In this document: piece by piece, positions 58,108 to 64,000 of the stretch
How positions within the stretch are numbered: the first letter of the stretch is position 1
How the letters are laid out: each line of letters begins with the position of its first letter
NCBI GenBank assembly: GCA_965223725.1
Contig: CBDCXE010000001.1
Coordinates: 248,001-312,000 of the forward strand
DNA length: 64,000 nucleotides
Origin: CBDCXE01 sp965223725 [NCBI: Nitrospinota bacterium]
GTDB taxonomy: Bacteria > Nitrospinota_A > UBA7883
Direction: 5' to 3'
Made by a program: the position numbers and the translations under genes
Notes under the pieces: model-generated
Databases searched by the model: none
What the model was told of the DNA's origin: nothing
What the model saw: the letters and a program-made list of their open reading frames with translations, nothing else

Positions 58108-58202
58108 GATAGTCTCTTATGCTTTAATTATCTCATAATCAAGCAGCGCTGCGAAGCGCCGGAATGCGCCCCGTAGCAACAGCTGCTCTCTCAACCTGTT
58201 CC

Positions 58203-58448
58203 TTATTTATCTGCCGACTCCATGGCGTCGCGCCCTTTCTCTTTCATATCCTCTGCCGACTCCATGGCGTCGCGCCCTTTCTCCTTCATCTCCTCCATCG
58301 ATTCTTTGGCGTCGTCGCCCTTCTTTTTCATATCATCCATCGTTTCCATAGATTCTTTTTTCATTTCATCATGACCATCGCCATGGGCCACGGCAGCTCC
58401 GCCCATGGCTACAAGCGAAATCAACGCCGCAAATATTAAATATTTCAT
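58203..58448 (-). CDS. Small exported helical repeat protein
   Basis: This 81-residue protein has a signal peptide (MKYLIFAALISLVAMGGAAVA), followed by a charged helix of repeats: MKKKGDDAKESMEE, then MKEKGRDAMESAED, then MKEKGRDAMESADK. The 14-codon repeat is also visible in the DNA as identical bases at 58211-58241 and 58253-58283. It is not a recognised family; a periplasmic amphipathic or coiled-coil peptide is likely. An overlapping plus-strand frame is a shadow. Confidence 0.72.
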   Translation of the reverse strand: MKYLIFAALISLVAMGGAAVAHGDGHDEMKKESMETMDDMKKKGDDAKESMEEMKEKGRDAMESAEDMKEKGRDAMESADK

Positions 58449-58730
58449 TCTCTTTTCCTTTCAATATGCATGGCCATACAATGATGAGCCTTATTAATAA
58501 TATTATCGACAGTCAAGCCGGACAACTTAACCAACGATACAACTTTCCATTGACTAAATTATCATATGCTCTTGTAACAACTATTTCACACAGGTGTAAC
58601 AAAAGTATCACGTTGGAAACCTGAATATAGGCAGGCAAATATTTATATCATCAGGATATATAAGCGTTAATCGAGAGCCAGACAAAACCAAGCATATCAG
58701 ACGATTGCGCTATTTACAGGGAATTTTAAT

Positions 58731-58806
58731 TGGTGGAGCAGAGGGGGATCGAACCCCTGACCTCAGCATTGCGAACGCTGCGCTCTCCCATCTGAGCTAC
58801 TGCCCC
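58731..58806 (-). tRNA. tRNA-Ala (CGC)
   Basis: 76 nt with encoded CCA. Acceptor stem GGGGCAG/CTGCTCC with a few wobble positions, anticodon loop TTCGCAA (CGC, Ala), T-arm AGGGGTTCGATCCCCCT. Confidence 0.94.
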
Positions 58807-58840
58807 AATCAAGTCCGGTTTATTATATAGCAATCAGCCT

Positions 58841-59248
58841 CTAGTAACCGCCATAAGTTTTGGCGCCGCCACTTTTGTTTTCATTCTTGCCTTTGCCATC
58901 GCCTTTACCTTGGGGGGCGCAAGGATTCTTTTTATCTTTCCATTTCATATGCTTTTTATGCATCTCATCATGCTTGCCCATCAAGTTTTGCAACCGGTTT
59001 TCCAGGTTCTGCGCCCGGTTTTTCATCGCTGGGTCATTGGAAGATTCTTTTAACAGCATAATAGTCTCCAGCAGGATCATATCACGCTCTTTCATCGTCT
59101 GGTGTTTCATTTTCTTATGCATACCACACGACTTCATATTTTTACATTCACCCTTATACTTCATATATCTGTCATCATCGGCATGCGCCTGCGGCGCGGC
59201 AAACGCTGCGATCATGATCATGCTTATTAATAAATGTATAGACCTCAT
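58841..59248 (-). CDS. Exported Met/His/Lys-rich protein
   Basis: The protein has 135 residues. Signal peptide ~1-23 (...AAPQAHA). The mature part is rich in Met, His, Lys and Cys, for example CGMHKKMKHQTMKERD and HDEMHKKHMKWKDKK, with a helical centre (LLETIMLLKESSNDPAM). It ends in a flexible Gly/Lys tail. Such composition suggests metal binding (copper or zinc) or a CpxP/Spy-like chaperone; neither is proven by sequence. Confidence 0.7.
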   Translation of the reverse strand: MRSIHLLISMIMIAAFAAPQAHADDDRYMKYKGECKNMKSCGMHKKMKHQTMKERDMILLETIMLLKESSNDPAMKNRAQNLENRLQNLMGKHDEMHKKHMKWKDKKNPCAPQGKGDGKGKNENKSGGAKTYGGY

Positions 59249-59292
59249 ATTTAAATCCTTTCTATGGTGAAACTAAAATCGTAATTCCAGTT

Positions 59293-60303
59293 TCACATAT
59301 TTCCATTTAAAATCTTACGGCATATCTCCACATCGCCGTGGCTTCCGATAAATAGCGGCACCCGTTGATGAAGCTGTGTCGGTTTGATATCTAATATATC
59401 TTCTGTATCGGAAATGGCGGAGCCGCCTGCCTGCTTGCAAATAAACGCCAGGGGTGACGCTTCGTAAAGGAGCCGCAGCTTGCCATTGGGGTTCTTATTG
59501 TCACCAGGATACATAAACACCCCACCATATAAAAGATTGCGATGGAAATCAGCCACCAGCGAGCCGATATACCGGGTCGAATAGGGCCTGCCGGTTTCCT
59601 TATCTTTGGTTTTAAAATATTCTATCGCCCGCCGCGCCTTTTCATCCCATTTATGCGCGTTGCCTTCATTCACTGAATAGATGCAACCTCGCTCCGGTAT
59701 CTTGATATTTGGGTGGCTAAGGATAAACTCACCAATGGAAGGATCGAGTGTAAAACCATGGACACCATTGCCGACGGTATAAACAAGCATGGTCGACGAA
59801 CCATAAATTATATACCCGGCGCATACCTGGTGTTTCCCCTTTTGCAGAAAATCTTCCACAGTCCCTTTTTGCGAGTCTGATATTTTACGGTGTATGGAAA
59901 ATATCGTCCCGATGGAAACATTGGCGTCTATGTTTGATGATCCATCCAGCGGGTCAAAGGCTAAAGTATATTTTCCACCCTGCGGATGTCTATCCTCGAT
60001 TTCGATCAGGTCTTCCATCTCTTCTGAGGCCATGCCGCAAAGGTAACCAGTATGATCCATCTTCTGTATTATTGTCGTGTTGGCGAATTCATCGAGCTTC
60101 TGGACTTCTTCACCCTGCACATTTTGTATGCCGGTTTTCCCCAGGATATCGGCAAGCCCGGCCTTGTTAACGGCACGATATATCACCTTTCCCGCTACTA
60201 TAAGCTCATTCAGGAGACCGGAAAAATCGCCGGTGGCTTCCGGAATGAGCCTTTGCGTTTCCATGATATGCTTGCTGATTGTTGTTCCCAACCGCTCAGG
60301 CAT
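59293..60303 (-). CDS. fbp: Fructose-1,6-bisphosphatase, class I
   Basis: The 336-residue FBPase hydrolyses fructose-1,6-bisphosphate in gluconeogenesis. Metal-site motif FDPLDGSSNIDANVSIGTIF, further TRYIGSLVADFHRNLLYGG and GKLRLLYEASPLAFICKQAG are diagnostic. Together with eno and rpe it supports a complete gluconeogenic/pentose network. Confidence 0.97.
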   Translation of the reverse strand: MPERLGTTISKHIMETQRLIPEATGDFSGLLNELIVAGKVIYRAVNKAGLADILGKTGIQNVQGEEVQKLDEFANTTIIQKMDHTGYLCGMASEEMEDLIEIEDRHPQGGKYTLAFDPLDGSSNIDANVSIGTIFSIHRKISDSQKGTVEDFLQKGKHQVCAGYIIYGSSTMLVYTVGNGVHGFTLDPSIGEFILSHPNIKIPERGCIYSVNEGNAHKWDEKARRAIEYFKTKDKETGRPYSTRYIGSLVADFHRNLLYGGVFMYPGDNKNPNGKLRLLYEASPLAFICKQAGGSAISDTEDILDIKPTQLHQRVPLFIGSHGDVEICRKILNGNM

Positions 60304-60472
60304 TTTCTATCCTTTTTAAATAATCGTTTCGGACATGGCAAACAATATTAAAGGTTTTTGCGAAAACAAGTTTAACATAACTGGTTAAAAAACAGATGTT
60401 GATTATGCAAAGGCTAACAGCTACACTATTATGATATATGTCTAATCGATCGAAACAAGGAGATAATCGATA

Positions 60473-60799
60473 ATGTCCGAGAATGTAGAAACTTTTACTG
60501 ACAGTAACTTCGACGAAAAAGTAATCAAATCCGATAAACTTGCGGTTGTGGACTTCTGGGCGGACTGGTGCGCCCCATGCCGCATGATAGCGCCCGCCAT
60601 AGAAGAATTGGCTGGCGAATATAAAGACAGTGTTAGCATCGGCAAGCTTAACGTAGATGAAAACAATAAAATAGCCACACAGTTTGGCATACGCTCTATA
60701 CCTACAATTCTGTTTTTCAAGGATGGCGCCGTCCTGAAGCAGGTCGTGGGTGTGCGGACCAAGGAAGAGCTTAAAGAAGTCATCGATCAAAACGCCTGA
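60473..60799 (+). CDS. trxA: Thioredoxin
   Basis: This is a 108-residue thioredoxin with active site FWADWCAPCRMIAPAIEEL and the cis-Pro region IRSIPTILFFKDG. It keeps cytosolic protein thiols reduced and supplies electrons to reductases such as Msr enzymes. AAGGAG lies shortly before the ATG at 60473. Confidence 0.97.
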   Translation: MSENVETFTDSNFDEKVIKSDKLAVVDFWADWCAPCRMIAPAIEELAGEYKDSVSIGKLNVDENNKIATQFGIRSIPTILFFKDGAVLKQVVGVRTKEELKEVIDQNA

Positions 60800-60822
60800 G
60801 TATACGATATCAACCTGAATCC

Positions 60823-60872
60823 GCCTTTTCTTTCAGTTGGCTTTATAAGCTGACGAGGGGGACAGAAAAGGC
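60823..60872. terminator. Long hairpin between convergent trxA and DnaJ-HTH genes
   Basis: GCCTTTTCT (60823-60831) pairs with AGAAAAGGC (60864-60872), with inner CAGTTGGCTT/AAGCTGAC extending it imperfectly. Position and shape suit a bidirectional terminator. Confidence 0.6.
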
Positions 60873-60909
60873 AGGTTTTGGTCCGAAAGATAGAAACCCG
60901 GTTTGGCAG

Positions 60910-61539
60910 TTACTTCTTTCCCATATATTGGGCGCTGATCTCTTCCGGATCCAGGCCCAGAGCGCGCGCGTAAGCCTTCAGAAACCCTTTCATAAATATT
61001 GGCGCCGGGAAATTGTTTATATTCTCTTGCTCAATCGCTTCCAGGTAAGCTTTTTTAACCTTTGTGATATCAGAAATCTGCTCCAGCGACGCTCCTTTGG
61101 CTATCCTGATATTTTTCAGGTCCTCGCCGCCTAGCCTGCGCGACTGAAACTTTTCCTTTATCTCCATACCATTGTTCCTGTCAGCAAACCTGTTCTGCGC
61201 CATCTTGACCACAGTCGTATGGGTTCGCTTTTCTGGCAGAGGCGCGGTCGGTTGAGCTTTCGAGCGCATTTCCTTTAGCTTCTCCGCCGAAATACCCAGA
61301 TCCTGGAGGTCATACGCGTTACGCATTTGCGGGTTTATCAACACTTCATACGCCTGATTGATCCTGTCGATCATCCATTTGCGCTCGTTCTCGTTCAGCG
61401 CGTTATACGTCACCACAGAATCCCTTCCATAAATCGAAATCGTGTTCATATACGCGCGCTCTATATCAACCGGCGACACTTCCACGCACAGGTTCAAAAT
61501 TTCGTAGTGGTTCAGCTCAGATACGTTTTTGTGGCTCAT
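60910..61539 (-). CDS. DnaJ-like plus RodZ-type helix-turn-helix protein
   Basis: The protein has 209 residues. Residues ~10-75 resemble a J-domain-like fold (HYEILNLCVEVSPVDIERAY ... INQAYEVLINPQMRNAYDL) but lack the HPD motif. The C-terminal ~75 residues are an HTH_25/RodZ-type domain (LKNIRIAKGASLEQISDITK). It has no membrane segment. The MinD-like gene is 5 bp upstream on the same strand, a pairing typical of deltaproteobacterial-type genomes as I recall. A role in localisation or gene control is inference. Confidence 0.8.
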   Translation of the reverse strand: MSHKNVSELNHYEILNLCVEVSPVDIERAYMNTISIYGRDSVVTYNALNENERKWMIDRINQAYEVLINPQMRNAYDLQDLGISAEKLKEMRSKAQPTAPLPEKRTHTTVVKMAQNRFADRNNGMEIKEKFQSRRLGGEDLKNIRIAKGASLEQISDITKVKKAYLEAIEQENINNFPAPIFMKGFLKAYARALGLDPEEISAQYMGKK

Positions 61540-61544
61540 GATTT

Positions 61545-62510
61545 TTATATCAGGTTTAATAATTTTTCCTTGTTTGCATTGAGCGATTGGACCATCAGCC
61601 GGTCCAGCGCCAGGGTGAAACTGGCCGCAGCCTCGCTGGTGGAATACTCCCGGACGAAAGGTTTGAGCATTCTTTCTGACTTGACAACCCGCTCATCATA
61701 CGGCACGACTCCAATATATTCCGCATTGAATCCATAAAATTTCTTTATCACATCTGGCAGTTTCTGGCCCAGATGCTGGTCCTGATGATAACGCGCCTGA
61801 TTGACTATAACCTTCAGGTTCATGTCGAACAGATCATCCTTGATCTCTGCGTAGGGCGCGCTATAGTTATCGCCAAGCTTCGAAACAATGGCCCGGATAA
61901 CACCGATCCGGTTACCCGCTCTGCCGATCTTGTTCGCCTCTTCTATAAAGTTGTCGAACATCACCCTGGGCGCTAATGCCTTTAGCTTTCTATAAAGAAC
62001 AGTATCGAGATAGCGGTACATAAGCTCCACCGATGATGGCTCCGGTGTGACCACCAGAATACCCACATCGGCCAGCAGGAAAAAATCTATATTATTAAAC
62101 CCGGTCCCGGAGCCGGTATCTATCAACAGATAGTCGCAATCGAGGGTCATCAACTGCCGGAATAGCTTATGCTTTATGGAAGTGTTCGGGTTGGCGGCGC
62201 CAAACCCATCCCACGCGCCGGAAATAAGCCTTAAATTCCCGTAAGGTGTTTTGCTGGCGATCTCAGCTATATGCTTTACGTTCCCCTTCAGGAAATCGTG
62301 GACAGATTTTTCTGGCGGAGCGATACCCAGCATGGTGTGCAGGTTCGCAGCGCCAAGGTCGCAGTCGATTAATATGACATCACAGTTTTTTTGTGCCAGC
62401 AACACAGCCAGGGAAGCTGCATTGAAGCTTCTGCCAGCGCCGCCTTTACCACCACCAAAGGCCCAGATACCCTTCTTTTTATCTGCGAACAAATCCAGGT
62501 TTTGATCCAT
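61545..62510 (-). CDS. MinD/ParA-like protein with altered P-loop
   Basis: The protein has 321 residues. The deviant Walker A region is WAFGGGKGGAGRSFNAASLA: the signature Lys22 is kept but the P-loop Lys is Arg27. A' region ILIDCDLGAANLHTML and Walker B-like YLLIDTGSGTGF are intact. The C-terminal part is FlhG/MinD-like. It would act in positioning of a cellular structure; loss of the P-loop Lys leaves nucleotide binding unclear. It resembles the N-terminal domain of the 1342-residue protein at 20220-24248, pointing to a paralogous pair. It is the first gene of a unit with the DnaJ-HTH gene. Confidence 0.9.
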   Translation of the reverse strand: MDQNLDLFADKKKGIWAFGGGKGGAGRSFNAASLAVLLAQKNCDVILIDCDLGAANLHTMLGIAPPEKSVHDFLKGNVKHIAEIASKTPYGNLRLISGAWDGFGAANPNTSIKHKLFRQLMTLDCDYLLIDTGSGTGFNNIDFFLLADVGILVVTPEPSSVELMYRYLDTVLYRKLKALAPRVMFDNFIEEANKIGRAGNRIGVIRAIVSKLGDNYSAPYAEIKDDLFDMNLKVIVNQARYHQDQHLGQKLPDVIKKFYGFNAEYIGVVPYDERVVKSERMLKPFVREYSTSEAAASFTLALDRLMVQSLNANKEKLLNLI

Positions 62511-62717
62511 ACCTGCCTATGTAGAAAGCGATGTTGACGATCAGCTCTTATTCAATTACCCATCAAGATTTTCTGAGTATATTACAAATAGAATATTTTG
62601 CAAGGATTTACTGTAAGCTTCTGATTTTATTGGAAGTTTATTAACACAAACAAGGTTTGGTTTTTTTATTGAGCCGTTAATATAAATCTATCAGCCTAAG
62701 TATCCGATGATAACGTG

Positions 62718-63134
62718 TTACATTCCGCCCTTGCTGCTGGGGTCGTACGGGTCGAATGGCTCATCACTATAAAAGTCGTCGTCATCATCCTGTTTTTCGA
62801 CCACATCATCACTTTCCCTAGCGTCTTTTATCGCTTCTTTCCTGATTTCCACAAATGTTTTGAAATGATCCATGTCCAAAGTGCATGCCGGGATACAAGC
62901 TTCGGCCCCGCTGTCTGGCTCCACGATGGCTCGCATGGTGCTGGTCTGCCCATAGTTATAAACCGTATGCTCAAACCCTCTGCGGAATATCGGACATTCG
63001 TCGCTATAGCACATCCACAGAAAAGTCGTCGGCCAACCCAACCCGTCGGAAAACGAAACCGGAGGCAGATCATATCTGATCATTGTACTGCCGCAATGAG
63101 AGCATACAGGAGCTGATTCAACTTTCAATTTCAT
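62718..63134 (-). CDS. Ogr/Delta-like zinc-finger protein with acidic tail
   Basis: The protein has 138 residues. An N-terminal zinc finger of the type C-x2-C ... C-x4-C is visible (CSHCGSTM and CYSDECP), as in ogr/Delta-like proteins. The C-terminal part is strongly acidic (Asp-rich, KQDDDDDFYSDEPFD). Ogr/Delta proteins are transcription activators in phages, but cellular copies are common; role is unknown. rpe lies directly upstream (4 bp), so it is in the same transcript. Confidence 0.65.
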   Translation of the reverse strand: MKLKVESAPVCSHCGSTMIRYDLPPVSFSDGLGWPTTFLWMCYSDECPIFRRGFEHTVYNYGQTSTMRAIVEPDSGAEACIPACTLDMDHFKTFVEIRKEAIKDARESDDVVEKQDDDDDFYSDEPFDPYDPSSKGGM

Positions 63135-63138
63135 TTTA

Positions 63139-63795
63139 TTATCCTCTCAATCCATTGATGGCAGTCTCATAACTTTCGCTTCCAAACACAGCGGAACCCG
63201 CCACCAACACGTTAACGCCAGCGTCGCGCACAGCGGCGGCGTTATCTGGTTTTATACCGCCATCCATTTCTATATCTATATCCAGTTTACGCTCATCTAC
63301 CATCGATTTCAGGTTTTTTGCTTTATCCAGCGCACTGGGGATAAACGACTGGCCTCCAAACCCGGGGTTTACCGACATAAGCAGAACCATATCCACCTTA
63401 TCCAGCACATACTCAATCGCCTCCAGCCCGGTAGCGGGGTTCAGCGACACACCCACCTTCGGCCCGACGTCCCGTATCAGTGACAACGTCCTGTCCAAAT
63501 GGCTGCACGCCTCTGCATGAACGGTGATTATATCGGCGCCAGCATCGGCGAACGCCACAACATAGTTATCTGGCTGTTCGATCATCAGGTGGACATCCAA
63601 CGGCACAGAGGAGCATTTGTCCAAGGCTTTCACCACTGGCGGCCCGATGGTGATGTTCGGCACAAAATGCCCATCCATCACATCGATATGGATCCAGTCG
63701 GCGCCTGCTTTCTCCACTGCGTCCACCTCTTCGCCCAACCGCGAAAAATCAGCGGAGAGCAGCGATGGCGCCACTATTATTTCCCGATCAGCCAT
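63139..63795 (-). CDS. rpe: Ribulose-phosphate 3-epimerase
   Basis: The 218-residue Rpe interconverts ribulose-5-phosphate and xylulose-5-phosphate. Diagnostic sequence: [59 protein letters not shown] and [15 protein letters not shown]. It acts in the pentose phosphate and Calvin-type pathways. It follows the PASTA-containing gene closely (18 bp). Confidence 0.97.
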   Translation of the reverse strand: MADREIIVAPSLLSADFSRLGEEVDAVEKAGADWIHIDVMDGHFVPNITIGPPVVKALDKCSSVPLDVHLMIEQPDNYVVAFADAGADIITVHAEACSHLDRTLSLIRDVGPKVGVSLNPATGLEAIEYVLDKVDMVLLMSVNPGFGGQSFIPSALDKAKNLKSMVDERKLDIDIEMDGGIKPDNAAAVRDAGVNVLVAGSAVFGSESYETAINGLRG

Positions 63796-63813
63796 TACTA
63801 CACTTCCAAATAA

Positions 63814-64000
63814 TCAAAACCGTTTCACTTCTACAAGTTCATTGTTGATATATATCCTGGCGGAGGTGCGACCTTTTACCTCCACCAACACTGACACTGT
63901 ATCACCCGGACGGCGCACTCGGCTATAGACTTCTTTCTCTCCATCCAGATTATCCTGGATAATCAACACATTCACAGCCGTCGATCCATCTGGAATTGTG
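63814..64000 (-). CDS. C-terminal end of a PASTA-domain-type protein, 5' part outside window
   Basis: The reverse strand is open from the window edge to a stop at 63814-63816 (62 codons). The sequence (VNVLIIQDNLDGEKEVYSRV, GDTVSVLVEVKG, IYINNELVEVKRF) resembles the C-terminal region after PASTA domains in serine/threonine kinase or penicillin-binding-type proteins. PASTA genes often precede rpe. The parent protein cannot be identified from this piece. Confidence 0.6.
   Translation of the reverse strand, partial: TIPDGSTAVNVLIIQDNLDGEKEVYSRVRRPGDTVSVLVEVKGRTSARIYINNELVEVKRF

Noticed and set aside
58164-58439. 91-codon plus-strand frame opposite the small helical repeat protein
   Set aside because: It is the shadow of the repeats; the minus-strand frame has a clear signal peptide and regular charged repeats.

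Overview
This window is a 64 kb piece of chromosome from a Gram-negative bacterium. The exact taxon cannot be fixed from the sequence. Exported and periplasmic proteins (MsrA/MsrB with signal sequences, a c-type cytochrome, a Tat lipoprotein), the futalosine menaquinone pathway (mqnE-mqnA), a nickel CO dehydrogenase (CooS), DnaJ/RodZ-like plus MinD-like regulator pairs and a PASTA gene next to rpe together suggest a deltaproteobacterium-like lineage, or a relative such as Nitrospinota. This placement is inference. Core genes have intermediate to high GC; the inserted regions are visibly AT-richer.

Layout. 1-12 kb holds housekeeping genes: a pyruvate/oxaloacetate carboxyltransferase (cut by the window edge), ftsB-eno, a c'-like cytochrome, mqnE-mqnA, a vsr-cytosine methyltransferase pair, an MFS exporter, glcD-purE and a secreted YtcJ-type amidohydrolase. 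13.26-19.68 kb is a small integrative element in the 3' end of the initiator tRNA gene. It is bounded by a 13-bp direct repeat and carries a Panacea-type toxin-antitoxin pair, small DNA-binding/accessory ORFs, a RepA/DnaB-like NTPase and a large serine recombinase. An IS3-family element sits where the recombinase N-terminus should be, so the element looks immobilised. 20-30 kb carries a 1342-residue protein joining a degenerate ParA/MinD domain to about 1000 residues of coiled coil, a divergent HEAT-repeat/nucleotide-cyclase gene, a cold-shock protein and hsp20-lon. 30-38 kb has comF, a receiver-DHp protein, an orphan TRAP binding protein, a sialidase-like protein, rarA, tRNA-Val, a second IS3-family element with duplicated ends, a zinc-ribbon protein, a glutaredoxin and a Bax-inhibitor-1 homologue.

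39-51 kb is the most striking region: three large secreted paralogues and one decayed copy in tandem. Each intact protein has a signal peptide, one to four CSLREA/beta-helix/choice-of-anchor-Q modules and exactly six C-terminal FG-GAP-like repeats ending in the same peptide. 51-64 kb returns to metabolism and stress: a lone CooS with an altered D-cluster motif, cyclopropane fatty acid synthase, tusA-dsrE2-hsp20, periplasmic msrA-msrB, small exported proteins, fbp, trxA, a DnaJ-HTH/MinD-like pair, rpe and the end of a PASTA-domain gene. Four tRNA genes are present: fMet, Val(CAC), Thr(CGT) and Ala(CGC).

Themes: sulfur and redox repair (TusA, DsrE2, MsrA/B, thioredoxin, glutaredoxin), protein quality control (two Hsp20, Lon), and two related ParA/MinD-like proteins that both lack the P-loop lysine. 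The best candidates for something undescribed are the coiled-coil ParA protein with its divergent cyclase neighbour, and the tandem six-repeat secreted proteins.
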